From: a bacterium
GTDB lineage: Bacteria; Bacteroidota; Ignavibacteria; Ignavibacteriales; Ignavibacteriaceae
Length of the DNA: 64,000 nucleotides
Assembly: GCA_016716565.1 (NCBI GenBank)
Contig: JADJWC010000002.1
Location: 744,001 to 808,000, forward strand
Direction: 5' to 3'
Shown: positions 8,761-17,045 of the stretch, one piece after another
Layout: each line of letters opens with the position of its first letter
Numbering within the stretch: position 1 is the stretch's first letter
The notes under the pieces: model-generated
What the model was told of the DNA's origin: nothing
Database searches by the model: none
Seen by the model: the letters and a program-made list of their open reading frames with translations, nothing else
Translations under genes and position numbers: made by a program

Positions 8761-9780
8761 ATGGATAAAGTTTTAGCAAAATGGTGGGAACCAACAGAAG
8801 GAAACAAAATCCTTTGCACTCTTTGTCCAAGATATTGTAAAATTGGAGATGGCCAGCCAGGCTTCTGTTATATAAGGCAAAACATTGGTGGAAAACTTTA
8901 TTCAATCGGTTATGGAAGGCCAACCGGATTTGCTATTGATCCAATCGAAAAAAAACCACTCAATCATTTCCTTCCCGGTTCAACAATTTTAAGTTTCGGT
9001 ACAGCAGGCTGTAATCTCGGATGCAAGTTTTGTCAGAACTGGTCAATGAGCAAAGCTAAACTTGATGATCTCAATTCATTTGAAGCTTCACCGGAGGATG
9101 TGGTGAATCTGGCTAAACGATACGATTCACCTTCAATTGCTTTTACCTACAACGATCCGACAATCTTTGGTGAGTATGTAATTGATATTTCGAAGATTGC
9201 AAAAGAAGAAGGAATAAAGTCTGTGATGGTAACAGCAGGATATATTGATAAAGAAGCACGAAAGGATGTATATAAATACATTGATGCGGCCAATGTTGAT
9301 TTGAAAGGATTTACTGAAAGATTTTACTGGAAAAATACTTATTCACATTTGGATGATGTGCTTGACACGCTCGTCTGGTTAAAAAACGAAACTGATGTTT
9401 GGTTTGAAATAACAACATTACTAATTCCTGATGAGAATGATTCTGCTGAAGAAGTAAACCAAGAATGTGACTGGATTCTCAAAAATCTTGGAGATAGTGT
9501 TCCATTACACTTCACTGCTTTTCATCCTGACTTTAAAATGAGAGATAAAGAAAGAACCCCCGAAAAAACTCTTACAAGAGCAAGAAAAATTGCGATGGAT
9601 TTGGGAATCAAGTATTGCTATGTTGGCAATGTTCACAACACAGAAGGACAAACAACTTATTGTCCAAACTGCAATGAAAAATTAATTAAGAGAGACTGGC
9701 ATTCAGTTATTTCAAACAAATTAGTAAATGGAGCTTGTAAATCCTGCGGTGAAAAAATAGAGGGAGTTTTTAACAATTAA
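8761..9780 (+). CDS. amrS: AmrS-type radical SAM enzyme (AmmeMemoRadiSam group)
   Basis: This radical SAM protein resembles pyruvate formate-lyase activating enzymes. The cluster motif CNLGCKFCQNW (Cys84, 88, 91) binds the 4Fe-4S cluster. An N-terminal cysteine set (CTLCPRYC...GFC) and a C-terminal zinc-ribbon-like CPNC...CKSC are typical of the AmrS subfamily, whose members usually sit beside AMMECR1 and Memo genes. Those partners are not in this window. The role of the AmmeMemoRadiSam system is still poorly known. It follows pyk by 23 bases and may be in the same transcript. PflA is the main alternative, but the N-terminal GFCYIRQN region argues for AmrS. Confidence 0.85.
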   Translation: MDKVLAKWWEPTEGNKILCTLCPRYCKIGDGQPGFCYIRQNIGGKLYSIGYGRPTGFAIDPIEKKPLNHFLPGSTILSFGTAGCNLGCKFCQNWSMSKAKLDDLNSFEASPEDVVNLAKRYDSPSIAFTYNDPTIFGEYVIDISKIAKEEGIKSVMVTAGYIDKEARKDVYKYIDAANVDLKGFTERFYWKNTYSHLDDVLDTLVWLKNETDVWFEITTLLIPDENDSAEEVNQECDWILKNLGDSVPLHFTAFHPDFKMRDKERTPEKTLTRARKIAMDLGIKYCYVGNVHNTEGQTTYCPNCNEKLIKRDWHSVISNKLVNGACKSCGEKIEGVFNN

Positions 9781-9798
9781 TAAAAAAGGAGATTTAAA

Positions 9799-11079
9799 AT
9801 GAAATATTTTACACTTCTTCTCGTTTTATCAGCTTTCAATTCACTACTATTTCCACAATGGCAAACACAAAACAGCGGAACAACTGAAAATTTAAATGAT
9901 GTGTTTATTCTAAATCAAACATCTGCAATTGTAATTGGGAACAATGGAACAATTCTAAAAACTTCGAACAACGGTAGTGAATGGATCTCAATAAACAGCG
10001 GAACACCAAATCGATTAAATGCAGTTTCTTTCCGTGATAATGAAAATGGAATTGCTGTTGGCAACGAAGTTATTTGCAGAACGACTGATGGCGGGGGAAA
10101 TTGGAATTCTACAATTTCATTAAGTAATTTTTTAAATGTTTCTTATAGGGAAATTTATTTTGGGGGACCAAATATTATTATCGGTGATGAAAATGGCTAC
10201 ATCCTCTATTCATCAGATGATGGAAACACATGGAACCTTACTCTAATTTTTCCTACACAGCCGTTAATAGCAGTTGGATTCAATTACGATTCGCCAAGTA
10301 TTCATGCTCCTTTAGCTTATATTGCAACAACATACAATACTGGAGTTTCTTTTTTTCCTTCAACTACTTGGAATATATATGAAAATCCAATAATTCCGGC
10401 ATGGGATATTTTAACTGGTGGAGAGTTTTACGATAATAATCAATATTTAGTTGGTTGGAATGGAAATCCCGGGCCAGCATCACTGTTATTAAGAAGAACC
10501 GATTCTGATACAACATGGGGACCAATTTATTCTTTTGTTCCGGGACCATATATTCCAAATGATATCAAAGCATTAAATGAAATATTATTTGTTTGCGGCA
10601 GCGACGGAAAAATATTCAAATCAATTGATCACGGTGATAATTGGACACAACAATTTACAAGTATTACAAACTCTCTCAATGCGATAAGCTTTCGATATGA
10701 TTCTATTGGCTATTCAGTTGGTGACAATGGTGCAATATTATTTACATCCAACGGAGGAGGTATAAATTCAGTTGGTGAAATAATTCAACCGAATGAAATT
10801 GTGTTATACCAGAACTATCCAAATCCTTTTAATCCACTAACAAATATTGAATACAAAATAAACAGCAAACAATATGTTCAACTTAAAATTTATGATGTTC
10901 TTGGAAACGAGATTACAACTTTAGTAAACGAAGAACAACTTACTGGAAGTTATGCTTTCGAGTTTAATCCTGCATTGACAAACTTAAAAATATCTTCGGG
11001 GATTTATTTTTATAAGATTTCAACTTCGGGTGAGGAAGGTCATTTTGTTCAAACAAAAAAAATGATTTACTTAAAGTAG
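9799..11079 (+). CDS. T9SS-exported YCF48-like beta-propeller protein
   Basis: This 426-residue secreted protein has a signal peptide (MKYFTLLLVLSAFNSLLFPQ), then repeats such as NSGTTENLNDVFILN..., GNNGTILKTSNNGSEW and TTDGGGNWN. These are the YCF48/BNR-like blades of a beta-propeller. The last 85 residues are a type A T9SS sorting domain (LYQNYPNPFNPLTNIEYKI ... SGIYFYKI ... KKMIYLK). Such proteins cross the outer membrane by T9SS and lose the sorting domain. A strong AAAGGAG ribosome-binding site precedes the ATG. The ligand or substrate is unknown. Its sorting domain lacks the repeat insertion seen between the first strands in the paralogues near 32-34 kb. Confidence 0.85.
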   Translation: MKYFTLLLVLSAFNSLLFPQWQTQNSGTTENLNDVFILNQTSAIVIGNNGTILKTSNNGSEWISINSGTPNRLNAVSFRDNENGIAVGNEVICRTTDGGGNWNSTISLSNFLNVSYREIYFGGPNIIIGDENGYILYSSDDGNTWNLTLIFPTQPLIAVGFNYDSPSIHAPLAYIATTYNTGVSFFPSTTWNIYENPIIPAWDILTGGEFYDNNQYLVGWNGNPGPASLLLRRTDSDTTWGPIYSFVPGPYIPNDIKALNEILFVCGSDGKIFKSIDHGDNWTQQFTSITNSLNAISFRYDSIGYSVGDNGAILFTSNGGGINSVGEIIQPNEIVLYQNYPNPFNPLTNIEYKINSKQYVQLKIYDVLGNEITTLVNEEQLTGSYAFEFNPALTNLKISSGIYFYKISTSGEEGHFVQTKKMIYLK

Positions 11080-11194
11080 ATTACAAAAAAGCAATTTCTT
11101 GAAATACCCAAATTTTATGTTTGGATTTTTTGTTGTGAAGATTTTATGAATAAGTTATTTTGAGTACAACATTTAAAAATCATATTAATCTTTT

Positions 11195-11971
11195 ATGGAA
11201 TTATTAAAGAATAGATTAACACTTGTTACAGGTGCTTCTGCAGGAATCGGAAAAGCCTGCGCAGAAGTATTTGCAAGAGAAAAATCAAACCTGATTTTAA
11301 CTGCAAGGAGAATCGAAAGATTGAAATCACTTGCAGAGAAATTAGAAAAAGATCATGGAATTAAAGTCAAGTGTATTCAACTTGATGTTCGGAATTACGA
11401 TCAAGTTGAAAAAGCAGTTAATTCACTAGATACAAGCTGGAAAAAGATTGATATACTTGTGAACAATGCAGGTCTTTCACGCGGACTGGATAAAATCCAC
11501 GAAGGCAAAAAAGATGATTGGGATGAGATGATCGATACAAATATTAAAGGATTGGCTTATGTAACAAGACACGTCCTCCCTTTGATGGTCAAAAGAAAAA
11601 AAGGGCAAATAATTAATATCGGTTCAACAGCCGGACATGATGTATATCCTTCCGGAAATGTTTATGCAGCAACAAAATTTGCTGTAAAAGCATTAAGCCA
11701 ATCAACTCGTTATGACGTACTGGATCAGGGAATAAAAGTAACAAGTGTCGATCCGGGAATGGTCGAAACAGAATTCAGCATTGTAAGGTTCAGGGGAGAC
11801 AAAGAAAGAGCAAAAAAAGTTTACACAGGAATTAAACCATTAATCCCAAAAGATATAGCAGAGACTGTTTTGTTCTGTGCTACAAGACCGGGAAATGTAA
11901 ACATCAACCAGGTAATATTAACTCCATTATATCAGGCTTCATCAACACAGGTAATAAGGAAGGAAAAATAA
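11195..11971 (+). CDS. Short-chain dehydrogenase/reductase (YdfG-like)
   Basis: This 258-residue cytoplasmic NAD(P)-dependent oxidoreductase has a Rossmann glycine motif TGASAGIG (12-19), NNAG (90-93), and the catalytic triad Ser144, Tyr157 and Lys161 (YAATK). The TARR segment (Arg38-Arg39) after the second strand suggests NADP(H) preference. The closest recognisable group is the YdfG/serine 3-dehydrogenase type (DKIHEGKKDDWDEMIDTNIKGL, SVDPGMVETEFS). Substrate cannot be read from the sequence. It ends exactly where the opposing YciO-type gene ends, with no bases between the stops. Confidence 0.88.
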   Translation: MELLKNRLTLVTGASAGIGKACAEVFAREKSNLILTARRIERLKSLAEKLEKDHGIKVKCIQLDVRNYDQVEKAVNSLDTSWKKIDILVNNAGLSRGLDKIHEGKKDDWDEMIDTNIKGLAYVTRHVLPLMVKRKKGQIINIGSTAGHDVYPSGNVYAATKFAVKALSQSTRYDVLDQGIKVTSVDPGMVETEFSIVRFRGDKERAKKVYTGIKPLIPKDIAETVLFCATRPGNVNINQVILTPLYQASSTQVIRKEK

Positions 11972-12583
11972 TCAGGCAAATAACGAAATATCGCCAGCAC
12001 CTTCACGAACGATTACCGGTTCATCACCGCTAAGATCAATAACGCTTGATGGTTTTCCGCTAAGATTACCGGATGCAAGCATCAGGTCAACCTGAAAATC
12101 GAAAACAGATCTAATTTCCATCGGATCGATAAGTAACTCTCCTTTACGGGTAGTTGTGCTCGTGCTTACAATTGGATTCCCCAATCCTTCAACAATCTTT
12201 AAAGTTACTGGATGATCAGGAATTCTGATTCCAACAGTTTTCCTTTTACTCCATAATTTTTTGGGAACATTTTTAGCTGCGGGGAGAATAAAAGTGTATG
12301 GACCAGGCAGCAATTTTTTCATGGTCTTATATGCATAATCGGAAACTCTGGCGTAATTGGAAATATCTTTTAGGTTTGGACAAATGAAGCTGAGCAATTT
12401 GATATCCGAATTACCTTTAATTTGCTTCACCCTGTCTAACGCTTGTTTATTAAAAATATCGCAGCCTATACCATAAACTGTATCAGTCGGATAAATAATC
12501 ACACCACCTTCTTTAAGAATATTTATAGCTTTGTTAATAAACCTCAACTCAGGATTAACAGGATGTAATTCATAATAGTCCAT
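11972..12583 (-). CDS. YciO-type Sua5/YrdC family protein (L-threonylcarbamoyladenylate synthase family)
   Basis: This 203-residue protein has the YrdC/Sua5 double-stranded-RNA-binding fold. TsaC members make threonylcarbamoyl-AMP for tRNA t6A. This one looks more like the YciO branch: it begins MDYYELHPVNPELRFINKAI before GGVIIYPTDTVYGIGCD, and has LLPGPYTFILPA and KRKTVGIRIPDHP. YciO function is less certain than TsaC. No other TsaC/Sua5 candidate is in the window, so it may do the t6A job. It shares a divergent upstream region with rpmB. Confidence 0.82.
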   Translation of the reverse strand: MDYYELHPVNPELRFINKAINILKEGGVIIYPTDTVYGIGCDIFNKQALDRVKQIKGNSDIKLLSFICPNLKDISNYARVSDYAYKTMKKLLPGPYTFILPAAKNVPKKLWSKRKTVGIRIPDHPVTLKIVEGLGNPIVSTSTTTRKGELLIDPMEIRSVFDFQVDLMLASGNLSGKPSSVIDLSGDEPVIVREGAGDISLFA

Positions 12584-12728
12584 AAGAACCTCGTAATATT
12601 ACCATAGTAAATAATTATTGATAAGAAGTAAAATATAGGCGCTAAGATAAAACTTTACCAGACTTTTTCAATTCAAAAGATGATTTTTCAATAAAATTAA
12701 AGTACAATGAATATTGTCAAAATAAAGT

Positions 12729-12757
12729 TTTGTTTAAGAAAAAAATCTTTATATTTA
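12729..12757 (+). promoter_or_regulatory. Promoter of rpmB
   Basis: TTTG (12729-12732), a 17-base spacer and TATATTTA (12750-12757) fit the Bacteroidota-type promoter TTTG-N17-TAnnTTTG in all but the last base. Transcription would start near 12763, giving a leader of about 37 bases before the rpmB ATG. A GGAG ribosome-binding site lies at about 12790. Confidence 0.5.
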
Positions 12758-12799
12758 GCGCTCAAAATTTCAAAGTTTTTGATATAAAAGGAGTAAATA

Positions 12800-13039
12800 A
12801 TGGCCAGAAAATGTCAGGTATCAGGAGTTGGTCCCAGATACGGCAGCAGTATATCGCATGCTCATAATAAGTCTAAAAGAAGATTTTTACCCAATTTGCA
12901 GAAGAAAAAAATCTGGGTTCAGGAATTGAACCGCGAAGTTACCGTCAAATTATCCGCTAAATCGTTAAAGACAATAAGTAAAAACGGAACTGCTGATCTT
13001 GCAAAGGTGATCAGGGAGAAAAAAATTAAAGTTAATTGA
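12800..13039 (+). CDS. rpmB: 50S ribosomal protein L28
   Basis: This is the 79-residue large-subunit protein L28. The start MARKCQVSGVGPRYGSSISHAHNKSKRRFLPNLQKK is the conserved L28 N-terminus (CQVTGK...S.SHAHNK.KRRF.PNLQ), and LSAKSLKTISKNG is the usual end. An AAAGGAG ribosome-binding site precedes the ATG. It has its own promoter and a shared terminator, so it is a single-gene transcript. In many bacteria L28 is followed by L33 (rpmG); that gene is not here. Confidence 0.95.
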   Translation: MARKCQVSGVGPRYGSSISHAHNKSKRRFLPNLQKKKIWVQELNREVTVKLSAKSLKTISKNGTADLAKVIREKKIKVN

Positions 13040-13061
13040 TGCAAGTCAAATATTTAAAATG

Positions 13062-13090
13062 AAAAGGGAAGCAAATTGCTTCCCTTTTTT
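13062..13090. terminator. Bidirectional terminator between rpmB and rplI
   Basis: The stem AAAGGGAAGCA / TGCTTCCCTTT with a 3-base AAT loop is followed by a run of T on the plus strand (7 T in a row). It is also followed by TTTTCATTTT on the minus strand. It can end rpmB transcription and also the opposing rpsF-ssb-rpsR-rplI operon. Confidence 0.75.
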
Positions 13091-13108
13091 TCTGCATATC
13101 AAAAATGT

Positions 13109-13552
13109 CTACTCTCTAACAACCCAGACTTTCACTTTTGCACTTACGCTTGGATGCAGTTTTACATTTACACCGTAAATACCAAGTGTTTTAATAGCTT
13201 CATCAATTTCAATTTTTCTTTTATCAATTTCATAACCTTTTTCTTTTAAACTGTCAGCAATCATCTGAGAAGTGACGGTTCCAAAAATCTTGTCTTCTTC
13301 ACCAACTTGAACGGGTATCGTAATGGATACTTTTTCCAATTCGGTTGCAAGATTTTCGGCAGCATGCAACTCATGCTTAGCTTTCTTAAGCACGGCTTTT
13401 TTCTCATCCTCAAGTGCTCTTAAATTTCCATCGAGGGCAATGTATGCTATCTTTCTCGGTAAAAGGAAGTTGTGCGCATAACCGTCTTTAACGTCAACAA
13501 CATCTCCCACCTGACCAAGGGGCTCATAGTTTTGTCTTAGTATTACTTTCAT
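13109..13552 (-). CDS. rplI: 50S ribosomal protein L9
   Basis: L9 bridges the large subunit to neighbouring ribosomes and helps keep the reading frame. The N-terminal domain is clear: MKVILRQNYEPLGQVGDVVDVKDGYAHNFLLPR, followed by the long helix and a C-terminal domain with GIYGVNVKLHPSVSAKVKVWV. Its 147 residues are the standard length. It has an AAAGGAGAT ribosome-binding site and is the last gene of the rpsF-ssb-rpsR-rplI operon, 14 bases after rpsR. Transcription ends in the hairpin at 13062-13090. Confidence 0.95.
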   Translation of the reverse strand: MKVILRQNYEPLGQVGDVVDVKDGYAHNFLLPRKIAYIALDGNLRALEDEKKAVLKKAKHELHAAENLATELEKVSITIPVQVGEEDKIFGTVTSQMIADSLKEKGYEIDKRKIEIDEAIKTLGIYGVNVKLHPSVSAKVKVWVVRE

Positions 13553-13566
13553 CTTATCTCCTTTTG

Positions 13567-13806
13567 CTATCTGATACTTTCAGAAACGTATGGCAGCAAA
13601 GCCATATGACGAGCTCTTTTAACAGCAATAGCAAGCTGTCGCTGATACTTTGAGCTTGTTCCTGTAATTCTTTTTGGAATAATTCTGCCCTGCTCAGAGA
13701 CGAATTTCTGAAGTAGTTTTACATTTTTATAATCAATGTATTTTATTTTCGCCTGTGTAAAACGGCAGATTTTTTTTGTTTTTATTTCTTTCTTTTGAGT
13801 CATCAT
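13567..13806 (-). CDS. rpsR: 30S ribosomal protein S18
   Basis: S18 binds 16S rRNA beside S6 in the platform of the small subunit. The signature KICRFTQAKIKYIDYKNVKLLQKFVSEQGRIIPKRITGTSSKYQRQLAIAVKRARHMALLP is canonical, including the conserved GKIxPxRxTGT-like segment. Two ATG codons in a row (MMTQ) could each serve as the start; GGATAA lies just upstream. It is between ssb and rplI with only 2 bases to ssb, which marks one transcript. Confidence 0.95.
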   Translation of the reverse strand: MMTQKKEIKTKKICRFTQAKIKYIDYKNVKLLQKFVSEQGRIIPKRITGTSSKYQRQLAIAVKRARHMALLPYVSESIR

Positions 13807-13808
13807 AA

Positions 13809-14291
13809 TTATTTATCCTTCATTAAATCAGATTCTTCGTTTGAAAGGAATTTATCAAATGAGTCCTCTGTGTAATCAACATCATTTTCGTCTGTAACTA
13901 CAGAATTATCATCCTCTTCAAGCACTTCTGCATCTACAAATTTTCCTCTTTTATTTAAAAATTGAATTCTTCTTGCTTTTATTTCAACGATGCTTCTGTT
14001 GTGACCATCATCGGTTTTCCAAGTTCTGCTCTGCAATTCACCATCAACTAAAACTGCTGAACCTTTTTTTAGTCTTTCTTTACAACTTTCTGCAAGTTTA
14101 TTCCAGGCAACAATCCCAACATAACAAACGTCTTCCTGCCATTGGTTACTGCTGTCTTTAAATCTTCTGTTTGAAGCCAAAGAAAAATTGACAACTGGTG
14201 TCTTATTAGTTGTTTCTCTAAAGATCGGGTCTTTGGTTAAGTTGCCGGCGACTATCACATAATTAATTTCCGGCATTTTCAAATCGGCCAT
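13809..14291 (-). CDS. ssb: Single-stranded DNA-binding protein
   Basis: SSB coats single-stranded DNA in replication and repair. It has an N-terminal OB fold (INYVIVAGNLTKDPIFRETTNKTPVVNFSLASNR, W-KLAESC-KGSAVLVDGELQSRTW) over about residues 8-115. The acidic C-terminal tail usually ends in DDIPF; here it ends EESDLMKDK, so the classic partner-binding tip is missing or altered. It sits between rpsF and rpsR, the usual place in this operon. A GGAGG ribosome-binding site precedes the ATG. A second SSB with the canonical tip may exist elsewhere in the genome. Confidence 0.93.
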   Translation of the reverse strand: MADLKMPEINYVIVAGNLTKDPIFRETTNKTPVVNFSLASNRRFKDSSNQWQEDVCYVGIVAWNKLAESCKERLKKGSAVLVDGELQSRTWKTDDGHNRSIVEIKARRIQFLNKRGKFVDAEVLEEDDNSVVTDENDVDYTEDSFDKFLSNEESDLMKDK

Positions 14292-14324
14292 GGTTTAATC
14301 CTCCATACTATCATTAGTTATTGT

Positions 14325-14747
14325 TTATACGTCAGTTACGGGTGTCTCTACATCATCCTCATCAGCTTCTTCCGGAGGAACGACAGGTATTTGTTCCACT
14401 TCTTCTACTAACTGAGGTAACAGAGATTTATCGATTTCAATTTGTTCGAGTGCATCTTTTGAAAGCGTGATAGTTAGATATCTTAAAATACTTTCATCTA
14501 ACTGATAATATCTTTCGAGCTTGGGGATCAGATCAGGCTGGGACTTGAATCTGAAGATTGCATAATATCCGATCTTGCTTTTCTTAACCTGGTAAGCAAG
14601 TCTTTTTCTTCCCCAATCTTCTATTTCAAGTATGTCTCCCCCGTTGTTTGTAATAGTCTCTTTGACTTTTGAGATGAGAATTTTTATTGCTTCGTCATCA
14701 AGTGCTGCATTAATAAGAATGGCACTTTCGTATACACGATTATTCAT
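14325..14747 (-). CDS. rpsF: 30S ribosomal protein S6
   Basis: S6 pairs with S18 on the small-subunit platform. The 140-residue protein has the S6 fold (VYESAILINAALDDEAIKILISKVKETI, DWGRKRLAYQVKKSKIGYYAIFRF, LDESILRYLTITL). The last 35 residues are an acidic extension (EEVEQIPVVPPEEADEDDVETPVTDV), a variable feature of this protein. It opens the operon and has a GGGAG ribosome-binding site. In the leader (14748-14840), a stem (CTTTCAAT / ATTGAGAG) and a TTGACG element on the minus strand could be part of its control; I could not confirm an S6:S18 autoregulatory motif. Confidence 0.93.
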   Translation of the reverse strand: MNNRVYESAILINAALDDEAIKILISKVKETITNNGGDILEIEDWGRKRLAYQVKKSKIGYYAIFRFKSQPDLIPKLERYYQLDESILRYLTITLSKDALEQIEIDKSLLPQLVEEVEQIPVVPPEEADEDDVETPVTDV

Positions 14748-14840
14748 TTATAAAAGATCTCCCTTTGGACTTTAGGCCTCTCTCAATCGTATTGAAAGAA
14801 GCAGGGTTTATAAAAAATACTATTCTTTTGGGCGTCAAAT

Positions 14841-17027
14841 CTATTTAATTAATGGAGCAATAACAAGTGAAATTACAGCCATTAACTTAATTAAAATATT
14901 CAGGGATGGACCTGAAGTATCCTTAAAAGGATCGCCGACAGTATCGCCAACTACAGCAGCTTTATGCGGGTCAGAGCCTTTGAGATATTTTTCTCCGTTT
15001 ACTTCAAATCCGCTCTCAAACATTTTCTTAGCATTATCCCAGGCTCCACCGGCATTCGCCTGAAAAATTGCCATTAATACGCCGGTTACAGTAACACCTG
15101 CTAGCAGTCCGCCGAGCATTTCAGCTCCACCACCAAAACCAACCAGAACAGGAGTTATAACTGCCAATAAACCAGGAATAACCATTTTTCTAATAGCAGC
15201 CTGTGTTGAAATTGCAACGCACTTACCGTACTCAGCAGCCCCATCCGCATCTTCAAATGTTTTAATATCTTCACTAGACCATTCTCTCTGTTCTTTACCA
15301 TGGTATTTCTTCATAATGGCAAGAGCTTTTGTTAATGCAGGAATATTTTTGAATTGTCTTCTTACTTCTTCAATCATCGCCATAGCTGCTTTACCAACAG
15401 CACTCATTGCTAAAGCTGAAAACAAAAACGGAAGCATTCCACCTACAAACAAACCAGCCATAACACCAGCTTTTGATATATCTATTGTCCTGATATTTGC
15501 AGCCTGCATGAATGCACCGAACAATGCAAGTGCAGTTAATGCTGCAGAACCAATTGCAAATCCTTTTCCTATCGCCGCTGTAGTATTTCCAACAGCATCG
15601 AGTTTATCTGTTCTTTCTCTTACTTCTTTAGGAAGTTTTGACATCTCAGCTATTCCACCGGCATTATCAGAAACCGGTCCGTATGCATCAACAGCAAGTT
15701 GAATTCCCGTGTTCGAAAGCATACCAACTGCTGCTATTGCAATTCCGTATAATCCACCAAAGTAAAAAGCTGCAATGATCGATATTGCAATTATTATTAC
15801 TGGTATTGCAGTAGAGAACATCCCATTACTTAAGCCGGCTATAATATTAGTCGCTGTTCCCGTTAATGACTGTCTTGCAATCGACTTAACAGGTGGTTTT
15901 CCAAATCCAGTGAAAAATTCCGTTATTACTCCTATCAACACACCAGCAACAAGACCGATCACAGTTGCGAAGAAAATATTTAGTGATGTGATCTCATAAG
16001 TGGTTCCGTACAATGGATCATCATAAGTCCATCGGGCAGGTAGAATCCAATCAATTATAAAGTACAAAGCAACGATCATTAAAAATGAAGAGCCGAACTC
16101 ACCAAGGTTTAATGCCTTCTGAGGATCACCACCCTCCTTAACTCTAACAAAAAAAGTTCCTAATATTGACATTATTATTCCGACACCAGCCACTGCCAAA
16201 GGAAGAAGTATTGCACCTAACCCATTAAAGCTTCCCTGAAATTCGGGCAATCCAAAGAATGCAGCACCAAGCACCATTGTACCAACAATTGAACCGACAT
16301 AGGATTCAAAAAGGTCAGCACCCATACCTGCAACATCACCCACATTATCTCCAACATTATCAGCAATGGTTGCCGGGTTCAGAGGATGATCCTCAGGAAT
16401 TCCAGCTTCAACTTTCCCGACGAGATCAGCACCAACGTCGGCAGCTTTTGTGTAAATACCACCTCCAACACGGGCAAATAATGCAATTGAAGACGCACCA
16501 AACGAAAATCCTGTTATAACTGTAATAACTCTGTGCAGATTTGTAACATCTCCCACTCCAAATAAATCTCCGTAAATCACGAAAAGAATTCCAAGTCCAA
16601 GCACACCTAAACCAACTACAGCCATTCCCATAACCGAGCCACCTGCAAAAGCGATTTCAAGTGCTTTACCAAGACTGGTTCTCGCAGCATTTGTAGTTCT
16701 TACGTTAGCCTTGGTTGCTACTTTCATCCCAATAAATCCAGCAAGAGCTGAACAAAGTGCGCCCACTATGAAAGATATTGCTACTAATGGTGAAGAGTCA
16801 TTGGGGTCTGCAGAAATAGCAAGTAATATCGCCACACAAATAACGAAGATTGAAAGTACTTTGTATTCAGACTTCAAAAACGCCATCGCACCTTCGGATA
16901 TGTGGCTGGCAATTTTTTTCATTTTTTCTGTACCGGGATCTTTTTTGCTAATCCAGGATGATCTATAAAACGTAAATATAAGTGCTATCACTCCAAAGAA
17001 AGGAATAATATAAAAGAATGATGGCAT
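14841..17027 (-). CDS. hppA: Membrane-bound ion-pumping pyrophosphatase (K+-dependent type)
   Basis: This protein of about 16 membrane helices (728 residues) hydrolyses pyrophosphate and pumps H+ or Na+ out of the cytoplasm. The substrate segment is clear: DVGADLVGKVEAGIPEDHP, then NPATIADNVGDNVGDVAGMGADLFESY, plus a second acidic site GDTVGDPFKDTSGPSLN near the C-terminus. The K+-site position in GNTTAA carries Ala484, not Lys, which marks the K+-dependent subfamily. Whether it moves H+ or Na+ is not decided here. A GGGAG ribosome-binding site precedes the ATG. It follows pth, but the gap suggests its own promoter. Confidence 0.92.
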   Translation of the reverse strand: MPSFFYIIPFFGVIALIFTFYRSSWISKKDPGTEKMKKIASHISEGAMAFLKSEYKVLSIFVICVAILLAISADPNDSSPLVAISFIVGALCSALAGFIGMKVATKANVRTTNAARTSLGKALEIAFAGGSVMGMAVVGLGVLGLGILFVIYGDLFGVGDVTNLHRVITVITGFSFGASSIALFARVGGGIYTKAADVGADLVGKVEAGIPEDHPLNPATIADNVGDNVGDVAGMGADLFESYVGSIVGTMVLGAAFFGLPEFQGSFNGLGAILLPLAVAGVGIIMSILGTFFVRVKEGGDPQKALNLGEFGSSFLMIVALYFIIDWILPARWTYDDPLYGTTYEITSLNIFFATVIGLVAGVLIGVITEFFTGFGKPPVKSIARQSLTGTATNIIAGLSNGMFSTAIPVIIIAISIIAAFYFGGLYGIAIAAVGMLSNTGIQLAVDAYGPVSDNAGGIAEMSKLPKEVRERTDKLDAVGNTTAAIGKGFAIGSAALTALALFGAFMQAANIRTIDISKAGVMAGLFVGGMLPFLFSALAMSAVGKAAMAMIEEVRRQFKNIPALTKALAIMKKYHGKEQREWSSEDIKTFEDADGAAEYGKCVAISTQAAIRKMVIPGLLAVITPVLVGFGGGAEMLGGLLAGVTVTGVLMAIFQANAGGAWDNAKKMFESGFEVNGEKYLKGSDPHKAAVVGDTVGDPFKDTSGPSLNILIKLMAVISLVIAPLIK

Positions 17028-17045
17028 AATTTTCTCCCTAGTGTT

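Noticed and set aside
14748..14840. S6:S18 autoregulatory leader before rpsF
   Set aside because: A stem is visible, but I could not identify the conserved bulge with confidence, so it is only mentioned in the rpsF entry.
15316..15702. 128-residue frame antisense to hppA
   Set aside because: Its composition mirrors the pyrophosphatase gene; hppA is continuous and complete on the other strand.
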